A stretch of DNA of 64,000 nucleotides from Chaetoceros tenuissimus (Eukaryota > Bacillariophyta > Thalassiosirophyceae > Chaetocerotales > Chaetocerotaceae). The notes under the pieces were generated by a model. It worked only from the letters and a program-made list of their open reading frames with translations. It was not told where the DNA came from and searched no databases. The stretch lies in contig BLLK01000046.1 in the NCBI GenBank assembly GCA_021927905.1, positions 806,001 through 870,000 on the forward strand, written 5' to 3'. The position numbers and the translations under genes were made by a program. Positions 55,966 through 64,000 of the stretch are shown in pieces (positions within the stretch are counted from its first letter, which is position 1; each line of letters begins with the position of its first letter).

Positions 55966-57341
55966 TCTCTAACTATGACCCTTTCCACAATAGCTAAAGC
56001 GACAGCTGAATTTGCCACTCCTCTTTCATGAAGAGAATGAGCAAGGCGAAATTTTGGATCTGAAAAGACCTTTGACTCACTAAAGAATTTTGCTTTTCCA
56101 TGTTGAAACTCTTTCAGACCTGATTGACTTAAAGGTTCATAGTAGTCGTTTGATCGTGCTGCTGTAGATTTCAATATATTAGCCTTCATGTTACTGATTT
56201 TTGAATGATAAGGTACAGAAGATGCAACCATTTCTAGACGTTTTTGTCTTTGAGCCTCCTCTTCAAGTTCAAGTTTAGATTTTTCCTCCAACGCCTTCTG
56301 CTTCTCCAAAAGCACTTGAGATCGGAAGTGAACTCTCTCAGAATTTTCCATGATTCTCTTTATACGCTGCTTTTCTTCATGATGTGACCTTTGAACATTG
56401 AATTCTTCTTGCTCAATCTCTTTGTCTCGTTTCATCATCTTGAAGAGGTCAGCCTTATCCTTGATTTCGATATTTCTCATAGATCTACTAATGTCAACAA
56501 TCTCTTTCTCAACACTATCAATCATTCTCTTTGTGATATCATCGTGCTCTGCTGCCATTTTCTGACAGCTTTTCAAGCAATGAAGCATCTCTAATCTGAA
56601 CTCAACTTCGTCTTGGAGCTCTCTGTGTAATTCTTTCGAGACACTGTCAACTTTTTCTTCTACAATAGTACATCGCAGTTGATCTATATCTACTGCCATT
56701 ATGTTGGCAAGTTCATGTCTCTGGCGCTTATCCTTCATGAGCAATTGTTTGGATTTTATCATCCACTTTCTGAGTAAAGTTTTGATAGATGAAAACTTTG
56801 AAAGTGCTGAAGAGTTACACATCGCTAATTCCTCTACTGTAGAATGATCAAATTGCAGAACATTGTGGCATATCCTTTCGATAAAATTTGGTATGTCGAT
56901 TTCTTCTTGGTTCGTCGCATCAAAAAGAAAATCCAGATCTTGTGCAAGACGGTTCAATGACACTCTCAGATTTAGAGGAATTGAAATGTTGGAAGAAGAG
57001 GATTTGGAGATTCGTTCGATAATCTCTTCGTAGTCTTTGTTTTCGTCAGTAGCTTTATCTACCAAGTTGATTTGTTGGTTTTCGACAATTGATTCTATCT
57101 CTTTTATCAGCCTACTTTCATTGAGTTCCAGCAATTGGAGCTCCTTTCTAGTCTCTAACCTCTCTTCATGTATATTTGTTGAATCGTTTTGCGCTTTATA
57201 TTGTCCTAGCTTGTTTTGAATTCTCTTGAAAGAGTCACCAGATTCTAATAGTTCCTTGAGGACGCAGTTTTCATGACTCAAGATATCATTGGCTTGAGAA
57301 GGTCTTTTCCGTAGAGGTAGTCGTTTGCGATTGTTGCGCAT
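55950..57341 (-). CDS. Coiled-coil protein, 463 aa
   Basis: Single exon from an ATG at 57341. Basic N-terminus (MRNNRKRLPLRKRPSQAND), then long charged alpha-helical stretches with heptad patterns (residues about 30-110 and 200-370), including MMKRDKEIEQEEFNVQRSHH and EKQKALEEKSKLELEEEAQR. The C-terminus returns to a compact form (FRLAHSLHERGVANSAVAL). The layout resembles ciliary/centrosomal CCDC112/CCDC148-type proteins, but coiled coils align easily and I do not claim orthology. No membrane or targeting segment. A second frame that looks coding follows its stop. Confidence 0.75.
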   Translation of the reverse strand: MRNNRKRLPLRKRPSQANDILSHENCVLKELLESGDSFKRIQNKLGQYKAQNDSTNIHEERLETRKELQLLELNESRLIKEIESIVENQQINLVDKATDENKDYEEIIERISKSSSSNISIPLNLRVSLNRLAQDLDFLFDATNQEEIDIPNFIERICHNVLQFDHSTVEELAMCNSSALSKFSSIKTLLRKWMIKSKQLLMKDKRQRHELANIMAVDIDQLRCTIVEEKVDSVSKELHRELQDEVEFRLEMLHCLKSCQKMAAEHDDITKRMIDSVEKEIVDISRSMRNIEIKDKADLFKMMKRDKEIEQEEFNVQRSHHEEKQRIKRIMENSERVHFRSQVLLEKQKALEEKSKLELEEEAQRQKRLEMVASSVPYHSKISNMKANILKSTAARSNDYYEPLSQSGLKEFQHGKAKFFSESKVFSDPKFRLAHSLHERGVANSAVALAIVERVIVREKNQL

Positions 57342-57817
57342 TCTGGTCTACCAAGTAAAGTAAATGTGTTCGTGAAAGTGCGCACTGCAAATGGAATAAG
57401 CCTTGCTTGATTCCAAAGACAAAATCAAATTTGAAAATCATTCTGTTCTAATCGCTTTAGCTGCTGCCTAAATTCGTAGAAAGGGTGTGTGAAATGTCAA
57501 ACCTCGTATCAGGTTTTGAAAGAATGAATTGCTTAGTATCATAGTTTTAAGACTTATTGTCAAGCTCTTCATTGTAATATCATCGACAAAGGAGAATTTT
57601 CAATCCTCTCGTAAAAGAGGTACTGGGGATATTGCATTTCGTTCTTACAAGCGACTCGTTCTCCTGAAGCTACAAAGAGCAGTGGGAAATCCAATCAATG
57701 TGATGTTTTATGACACTTATTAACCCTGAAGCACGCAAAGTTGGAAAGAAGAGCAAGAACTAGAGATGAGCTTTTATTTGGACAAACGAATGAGTTTACA
57801 ATGATTTATTATTGCCG
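57342..57817. other. Intergenic, promoter of the coiled-coil gene
   Basis: Spacer of 476 bp between two minus-strand genes. No motif or coding frame of note. Confidence 0.35.
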
Positions 57818-60800
57818 TTACATTGATATCTTTCTCTGTCCGTTGCTTATACTCAACTGACGAACAACATTTATTTCATCAACATCCTCAAGTGTACTGA
57901 TGAGATGATTCACTACCTCCTCAGATTCATCATTACTTGAAGAATTGATTGACAGAGCAAATTCCATAATTTTCTTATGATCCTTGGCTCGTAGTCCATA
58001 TTGTTGAATTTCCACACAATCTTCTTTTCTGATGGCAGCTATTGTTCGAGCCATTGCACCCTCTGAGTCATCAGTCTCCACTCTTATATAGACAGTTCCT
58101 TCTAAGAGGGAAGTAGGGTCCAAAGAATGAACAGTAAACTCACTGACAAGAGCTTCAATATAACTGACTATCTCAGCAGCTGTAGGGCGATCTTTTGGAG
58201 TATGAGATAGCATCCTCAAAGCTATCGTGTGTATTGCTGGACATTGCTTTGCTACAGTCATGTTCCATTTCTCAGGGAATCTTGGATTTCGACTTCTAAT
58301 TCCTTGAAATACCTTGAAGCGTTCCATACCTGTACTCATGGGGTAGCATAGTTCAAACAGAATTATGCCTAGAGAATAGACGTCAGAACTAGCATCATAA
58401 TCAGATCCATTCATTTGCTCAGGGCTAGCATAGCTTGAAGTTCCTACTCCAGCAGTATTTTCAGGGTCGCAACCCAAATCATTGTTGAAAGTAGTCGTGA
58501 TTTCAATCTCTTCAAAATCTTCACCTTGTGTACCATTTTCTCGTGACAACCCGAAGTCCCCAATTTTAATAATTTCAGAATCATCCATGAAACAATTTGA
58601 TGGCTTCAAATCTCTATGTATCAAACCTTTTTCATGCACGTGTTTCACTCCTCTAGCTATGTGACCAAACATTCTGAGCGAAAGTGGAATATTGATATTC
58701 GTATCTCTTGTTTGAAAGTAATCCAATAGAGTCTTTTGACTGAGCTGCATTTGAATGTATAGAATGTGTTTTTGATAGTGTACTGAAGTGTCCTTACTAC
58801 CACCTAATTGTTCATCAGGAATGGCACTTTTTGAACTTACTTCAACATGTTTGGACTCATCCTGAGACCAGTCAGTAGAGCTATTACTTTCAGACGATGA
58901 CGAGGAGGCTGATAGACCAGAAGAAGAGGTGTCGCTATCAGAGCTTGAAAGATCACTTTCATCAGAATGATTGTCATGAATGGTTGCAAGATTTTCTCGT
59001 GGAACAGAACTTATACGAGACAAAGCAGCTCTAGGTGTGCTAGCACCGCTATTGATACTGGATTGATCAAAACTGAAACCAAGATCAGTACTCTTGAGAG
59101 AGACAGAGCTTTCTGCTTTTTTAAGTATTCTGGCCGAAGCAGACTCTTCCTGAAGCTCTTCTTCAAATGTGGTTCCAAAATTATTCCAGCCAAGAGGATT
59201 ATGATCACCTCCAAGTGAATACGGTTTATTTCGTAAAGGAGATTGCGTTTGGGAATCACCAAAAAACGCTGAAGTTGAAGCTTCATCAAAAGTACTAGTT
59301 CCTGCTAAAAGATTACTTGATAAAGCCCTGTGAAATTGTGAGGCCGAAGTAGGATCAGCATTACTACCATCATGAGAGTCATCTTCAAGTTCAGACTCCA
59401 CTTCTAACCAAGCTGTATAATATCTTACAATATTGGAATGGTCCAGATATGCCAAAATTTTTACCTCTCTCAGCACTTTGTCCAACTTTTGGGAGAATTT
59501 GTCTGGGAGGAGACCATTAGCATCTAAATGAGAGCGGATCAAAACCTTCTTGATAGCGTATTCTCTACCATCAAGATTATTGGTACATTTAAAAACTGTT
59601 CCAAAACCACCTTTACCCAAGGGTGAAAGTTCGTTGAATTCTGACCTATATCTAGAGTACCTCACTAATGGAATTCCATTCAAATCACTAACACCTTCTG
59701 TCGATGGCGATCGTTTCCGGTTCTCAACATTTGAAACATTTGGAGTTGCTATTTGCGTTACAGTGTTTGTTAGAGGCATTGACACTTCACCTCCGTCATG
59801 AAAATTTGTTGGCATATTTGTGTCATCCATAGATCCTTGAGTCAAGCGGAAATCTGGGAGACTTGAACTCCTTTTTGGTTTCGCTGGTGTTGCATCGTTC
59901 AATGGTGGAATGCCATCCATATCCCCCTGAAAACCTTGCAGCTCTGGACTCGTTAAGAATGCTGTAGTCGATCGAGATCTCCAAAATCTCTTCTTTCGCA
60001 CATAAATGAGACGTCCAATTGCAACTCCTGCAAGAACAAAGAAAACTAAGATTCCAACCATTTTCCAAGTTAAGAATAACCCATAAGGAGTTTTAAATGA
60101 TATACCAAACGGTTGCTGATTGGATATCAGATCATACCAGGCTCTGTTTTTCTGATTTTGATATTCTTCACTAGTTTGTAAATTAATGGTGTCATCCATA
60201 TCATGCTCTTTCGTTCCCGCGACAAATAAAGCTGACTGATGTATCCCAAGAAACGCGTAGTCCTCATTGGCACAATATTCAGATGACGAATCTTCAGACT
60301 CGGGAAGTCCAAGAATTCTATCATTTCCACCCAACGGAATAGTTTTAAGGGGCTGAGGTAATGATATCGGTGCTAGATACTCCGACGAAGACCCTGATAT
60401 GATATTATCTTCACCTTTTGACTCTCCACTAGGTGGATCAAAACCTATGTTTGTAGGTATATTGCTGGAGGATACAACATCCTTGCTTCGATCCATTTCT
60501 TCATGGATATGTTTCTGTACTTCTGTTGTTACAACGTCAACCCATCTTGTGTCTGCACCTACACCATAAACAGTTGTAATGGTACTTTCGAAATGTTTTG
60601 TCCAAAGGCGCTTTTCTAATGATTCATCGTATGCATACATTGTCAAGCCATCATCATCAAAAGCTACAGTCGGCATTGGGTGGAATATGTCATTACTTTC
60701 AGCTAATCCATGAATACTAACTTCACGACCATGTGCTTTAGGATCACTTGGACCACCTTCAAGTTTTGATTGAATTCGAAAAGCCATTTGATTCATTTGT

Positions 60801-61573
60801 TGTTTATTGCCACGTGATCTAGCAGAAGCAGCATCCAATGCTTTAAATTGTCCAAGATATACTTTCCAACGTTCTTCCCCAGTATCAGCATCTACATGCT
60901 TTATATGAAAATCTTCTCTTTGAATTAAAACCGTCTTGGGTTTGTTCGGTTGTCGACCTTGAAAACTAGTATTGGAGTTGGTTTGATGCATCCATTCTAC
61001 TGTTCCATGCCTAGGATTCAAAGCTAATATTTTTTTTGAAGACTGGCCCATGATCAACCCACAAAATTCTTCACCATATTCATTTTCTTCACAAGTCGAT
61101 ATAGGTCCCTTGTCTATGATATAGTTGACTGTCACAGGCAACTGCTGTAATTTTTCACTGGCTATTGAATAAAGTTTTCCATCCAGCCCAGGTATTATTT
61201 CTTTTTGTTTTTTGCCCTTTTCGTCTTGTAGAAATTCATCATCATCTGCAAAAATCGAGTGTTCTGTATGATAGTAATCTGAAGGTTGTGCAACTAATGA
61301 CCCACCGCTTTGTACCATACCTCGCAAGCTGCCATTGAAGGCATCCACTGTATATATGACACCATCTACAGTACATATAATCAGTGCCAAGTCACTGGGA
61401 TTTTCCTTCAATATGAATTGCGCTGGATTTGTTTCTATATCCATAGACGGTGATAAATCATTCTTTCCCATTTTTGAGGATGACACTATAGACGATTTTG
61501 CATGGGTTGAAAAGATACAGCTTATACAAACTAATAAAATACAACGTAGAATCAGGAAATGCCGACGCCACAT
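57818..61573 (-). CDS. EIF2AK3: PERK-type eIF2-alpha kinase with C-terminal ACT-like module
   Basis: Single exon, 1,251 aa. PERK senses unfolded proteins in the ER and phosphorylates eIF2-alpha to lower translation. Signal peptide (RHFLILRCILLVCISCIFST), then a luminal beta-propeller of repeated strands (VDGVIYTVDAFNGSLRG, ILALNPRHGTVEWMHQ, HVDADTGEERWKVYLG), one membrane helix near 500-524 (VGILVFFVLAGVAIGRLIYV) and a cytosolic kinase (about 640-1140). Motifs: LGKGGFGTVFKC, REYAIKKVLI, IVRYYTAWLE (typical of eIF2 kinases), LIHRDLKPSNCF, IGDFGLSRE, SYASPEQM. An acidic/Ser-rich insert of about 215 residues splits the kinase after the fourth motif, as in animal PERK. Residues about 1152-1240 (EGTVYIRVETDDSEGAMART onward) follow a beta-alpha-beta-beta-alpha-beta plan like ACT regulatory domains, not usual in PERK. 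Confidence 0.9.
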   Translation of the reverse strand: MWRRHFLILRCILLVCISCIFSTHAKSSIVSSSKMGKNDLSPSMDIETNPAQFILKENPSDLALIICTVDGVIYTVDAFNGSLRGMVQSGGSLVAQPSDYYHTEHSIFADDDEFLQDEKGKKQKEIIPGLDGKLYSIASEKLQQLPVTVNYIIDKGPISTCEENEYGEEFCGLIMGQSSKKILALNPRHGTVEWMHQTNSNTSFQGRQPNKPKTVLIQREDFHIKHVDADTGEERWKVYLGQFKALDAASARSRGNKQQMNQMAFRIQSKLEGGPSDPKAHGREVSIHGLAESNDIFHPMPTVAFDDDGLTMYAYDESLEKRLWTKHFESTITTVYGVGADTRWVDVVTTEVQKHIHEEMDRSKDVVSSSNIPTNIGFDPPSGESKGEDNIISGSSSEYLAPISLPQPLKTIPLGGNDRILGLPESEDSSSEYCANEDYAFLGIHQSALFVAGTKEHDMDDTINLQTSEEYQNQKNRAWYDLISNQQPFGISFKTPYGLFLTWKMVGILVFFVLAGVAIGRLIYVRKKRFWRSRSTTAFLTSPELQGFQGDMDGIPPLNDATPAKPKRSSSLPDFRLTQGSMDDTNMPTNFHDGGEVSMPLTNTVTQIATPNVSNVENRKRSPSTEGVSDLNGIPLVRYSRYRSEFNELSPLGKGGFGTVFKCTNNLDGREYAIKKVLIRSHLDANGLLPDKFSQKLDKVLREVKILAYLDHSNIVRYYTAWLEVESELEDDSHDGSNADPTSASQFHRALSSNLLAGTSTFDEASTSAFFGDSQTQSPLRNKPYSLGGDHNPLGWNNFGTTFEEELQEESASARILKKAESSVSLKSTDLGFSFDQSSINSGASTPRAALSRISSVPRENLATIHDNHSDESDLSSSDSDTSSSGLSASSSSSESNSSTDWSQDESKHVEVSSKSAIPDEQLGGSKDTSVHYQKHILYIQMQLSQKTLLDYFQTRDTNINIPLSLRMFGHIARGVKHVHEKGLIHRDLKPSNCFMDDSEIIKIGDFGLSRENGTQGEDFEEIEITTTFNNDLGCDPENTAGVGTSSYASPEQMNGSDYDASSDVYSLGIILFELCYPMSTGMERFKVFQGIRSRNPRFPEKWNMTVAKQCPAIHTIALRMLSHTPKDRPTAAEIVSYIEALVSEFTVHSLDPTSLLEGTVYIRVETDDSEGAMARTIAAIRKEDCVEIQQYGLRAKDHKKIMEFALSINSSSNDESEEVVNHLISTLEDVDEINVVRQLSISNGQRKISM

Positions 61574-62280
61574 TTCTATGAGCTGAAAGATAGAGTCAGA
61601 AAGATTTTTTGAATTCCAAAAGGCCTGATTGTCAAGAACAGATCAACTGTTCCTCGTGGAGGACTGACTTATTTGAATAAAGGAGCAGCGAGGAAGCTTC
61701 ATACGCTTCTACTTCGAACAAGATCGAAGAACAATAATGTGTGTGACTGCAGTTGATACGCTGAGTGTCAAGAAAAGCCTTTGAATGGCTGTACAAAAAG
61801 TTGCTATTTTCTGAATGACCTACACGTGGACAAAACTAATGTTTTCATTATTTTCGAGTGTTGTAGTCTAGTTCCTACAAAGTATGCTAAAAAGAGATTA
61901 ATCCACCATTTCTTAGATTGATGAGTGAATAATATTTTAAATATATTGACTACATCAAAATGTATGATTTTTCTTTGCACTAGAAACACTAATCTTCAAT
62001 TATAAACATTCTAATCTTTTTCTAATATAAAGCAATCTAATACGAACAATACGTACGAGAGCTTGTTTTATAAGTTTCGTAAGTATGTAACCAATATATG
62101 GAGAAGATCAATCTCCCCCACCCAAATCTGGGGTAACCAAGAAAGATCCATTCTCTGCAAAAATGAGTGATGAAGATACCATACATTTTTTGCATTGTAC
62201 CGTATCTTATCATCAATCGCAGTTAGGTTCAAGATAGTAAAGGTTTACTACTATATTTTGGACTTTGTAGAGGATACGAA
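61574..62280. promoter_or_regulatory. Divergent promoter region: PERK-like / 2-hydroxyacid dehydrogenase
   Basis: About 700 bp between divergent ATGs. TACGTACG near 62050 and a short CCCCACCC...GGGG inverted sequence near 62115. No ER-stress element could be assigned. Confidence 0.35.
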
Positions 62281-63489
62281 ATGCACAGACAATCGTTTAT
62301 TCTTAAGCTCGCTACAAGTTTCATATTTCTAAGCTGTACCAAGGTTTCTTCATTTTCCTTCTCTCCAAACTTTCTATTAACACGTCAAGCTTTCGGCACA
62401 TCTACTTTCTTAACTGTTACCATGTCCAGTAATCAATATTGGAATCGTGAAACTTCTGAAAGAGCTCAGTATTCACAAGACAAACAAGTCACTCAACCTG
62501 CAAACATTATTTGTCTCACCGACAAAAATGACGATGCAAATCGTAAGCTATACGACGGCGAACTACCAGAAGGAGCGAAAATACTCACTGTTGCTTCAAA
62601 ATTTGATGATTTTGAAATTAAAGAGTTAAAAGAAGCAAATGCTAATGTAGTATTTGTAAGTCATCCGAAAGCTCGAGAACCACTAGCGAAACTACTTGAG
62701 GAAATTCCAAGCATCAAGTGGGTCCACTCTAGATCAGCTGGTGTAGACTTTATTAGTTCTGAAACTTTAGCGAATAGTAATGTATATCTTACTAATGCAA
62801 AGGGATGCTTCAGTTCTACACTTGCAGAATATACCATGATGGCAATTTCTTACTTTGCAAAAGATCTACCTCGGCTCCTGAAGCAAAAGCAAGATAAAAA
62901 TTGGGAAAAGTATCCAGTCGAAGAAATTCGCGGCGCAACACTTGGAGTAGTAGGTTATGGCGATATTGGACGGGCAGCAGCAAAGCTATCAAAGGCATAC
63001 GGAATGAAAGTGATTGCACTCAGAAGAAATCCAGATAATTCAAAGGATGATCCAATATGTGATGTAGTGTACAAGAACAGTAAAGAATCTCTGCATCAAC
63101 TAATGAGTGAAAGTGATTATATTTTATGCGCAGCACCATTGACTCCAGAAACAAAGAACATGTTTGATGCAGCAGCATTCAGTAAAGCGAAGCCGAACTC
63201 AGTATTCATAAATGTAGGTAGAGGGCCAATTGTGGACGAAATGGCGCTCATTGGAGCTTTGAAAAATGGACTAATTAAAGGGGCTGCTTTGGACGTATTT
63301 GCTGTCGAACCTCTTCCGATTGAGAGTGAACTATGGGATATGCCTAACTTACTCGCTTCACCGCATAATATGGATATGACAAAGACTTTCATGCATGAAG
63401 CGACTCAATTTTTCATTGACGAAAACTTGCCGCGTTTTTTAAGAGAGGAACCCCTTCTGAATCAATGTGATAAAGCTGCTGGTTACTAG
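62281..63489 (+). CDS. D-isomer-specific 2-hydroxyacid dehydrogenase, plastid-type presequence
   Basis: Single exon, 402 aa. The family reduces 2-keto acids (for example glyoxylate or hydroxypyruvate) or oxidises D-2-hydroxy acids with NAD(P)H. Domain core: substrate strand SIKWVHSRSAGVDF, dinucleotide motif LGVVGYGDIGRAAAKL, catalytic Arg in FINVGRGPIVDE, Glu in LDVFAVEPLP and His in LASPHNMDMT, all intact. After the second strand the residue is Arg (VIALRRNP), which favours NADPH. The N-terminus (ILKLATSFIFLSCTKVSS then FSFSPN) is a signal peptide with Phe at cleavage and a Ser/Thr-rich transit segment, so plastid import is likely; Met at TMSSNQYW could give a cytosolic form. Exact substrate unknown. 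Confidence 0.92.
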   Translation: MHRQSFILKLATSFIFLSCTKVSSFSFSPNFLLTRQAFGTSTFLTVTMSSNQYWNRETSERAQYSQDKQVTQPANIICLTDKNDDANRKLYDGELPEGAKILTVASKFDDFEIKELKEANANVVFVSHPKAREPLAKLLEEIPSIKWVHSRSAGVDFISSETLANSNVYLTNAKGCFSSTLAEYTMMAISYFAKDLPRLLKQKQDKNWEKYPVEEIRGATLGVVGYGDIGRAAAKLSKAYGMKVIALRRNPDNSKDDPICDVVYKNSKESLHQLMSESDYILCAAPLTPETKNMFDAAAFSKAKPNSVFINVGRGPIVDEMALIGALKNGLIKGAALDVFAVEPLPIESELWDMPNLLASPHNMDMTKTFMHEATQFFIDENLPRFLREEPLLNQCDKAAGY

Positions 63490-64000
63490 TTTATCCGGAT
63501 ATATATGACTCTCATCAAAACCATGGCTTTTCGAAAAGCATAGTGCACAGCAATAGCGAGATATACATACTGTACTCATAAAATAATTGAACGGCTAATA
63601 GAGGTCACTTTCGACAAAGAAGAGTTAATCCGAGACCTGAAATTCGAGGAAACCAAAGCTAAAGAACAGAGCAATCCAGGCAAATCCCTACAGTGACTCC
63701 ATTCATTCGTGATTGCAGTGTAGCAGAAAGTTCTATGAAATTGTGAGATACAACCGTTTGAGACTTTGAGACTTTTATTCACGGTTTCCATCACTGCAGT
63801 AGTAAAAAGAATTTTGAAAATCCTCGCAAATTGGGAAATGATGTTTGGAAATACTCTACGTATCTGCTTGATAAAAGCTCTAAGATCGTTTTAATAGAAA
63901 TGCATTGGAGGAAAGAAAGTTCTTTGATACTTTTAGTTCGTTTCACATGCATCGTTTCCTCCGAAATGACCAATGACTCTTCAAGAAAATGAAGCTAATT
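63490..64000. other. Intergenic to right edge
   Basis: About 510 bp downstream of the dehydrogenase. Only short open frames on the minus strand (63576-63973) without coding character. Nothing else seen. Confidence 0.35.

Overview
This window looks like nuclear DNA of a diatom, or a close stramenopile alga. It is AT-rich and gene-dense, with genes on both strands. Most genes have none to two short GT-AG introns (mostly 60 to 150 nt) and use the standard genetic code. Five predicted proteins begin with a signal peptide followed at the cleavage point by a Phe-containing 'ASAFAP'-type motif, the bipartite plastid import signal of algae with secondary red plastids. The gene content (receptor guanylyl cyclase, diatom-type cyclin remnant, coproporphyrinogen oxidase, 2-hydroxyacid dehydrogenase) agrees. 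The species cannot be told from the sequence. No rRNA, tRNA, CRISPR or intact transposon was recognised.

Layout. 1-5 kb: an acidic protein cut by the window edge, a 602-aa membrane-anchored unknown, a truncated diatom-type cyclin, and a two-exon orphan. 5-11 kb: CSN5, the metalloprotease of the COP9 signalosome; a mitochondrial-type unknown; and a CSC1/TMEM63 (OSCA) channel. 11.6-17.2 kb: two kinase-domain genes in tandem, a soluble kinase and a receptor with extracellular ligand-binding, kinase-like and guanylyl cyclase domains; a perfect CRE palindrome lies between them. 17.5-25.4 kb: aspartyl protease, a plastid membrane protein, a secreted Ser/Tyr-rich surface protein, a CREST-like membrane protein and an SMG7/EST1-like protein. 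26-36 kb: a 7TM receptor with a very long repeat-bearing third intracellular loop, plastid coproporphyrinogen III oxidase, a secretory membrane protein, a class III alcohol dehydrogenase with a plastid presequence, and a large IQ-motif protein. 36.3-38.3 kb: a gene-poor stretch with small repeats. 38-48 kb: a plastid unknown, a secreted thioredoxin-fold protein, an ACC-synthase-like protein, a secretory glutaredoxin, a family X DNA polymerase whose C-terminus lies in another frame, and a J-type cyclin. 50-64 kb: a TBC Rab-GAP with an acidic tail and F-box-like segment, a coiled-coil protein, a PERK-type eIF2alpha kinase with a C-terminal ACT-like module, and a plastid 2-hydroxyacid dehydrogenase.

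Shared themes, by inference only, are membrane sensing (OSCA channel, receptor cyclase, 7TM receptor, PERK), secretory-pathway redox (thioredoxin-fold protein, glutaredoxin) and plastid metabolism. These are eukaryotic genes with their own promoters and there is no operon logic. The most striking individual signals are the ACT-like tail on PERK, the frame break in the polymerase, the Asn in place of the cofactor-binding Asp in the ACC-synthase-like protein, and the cyclin remnant.
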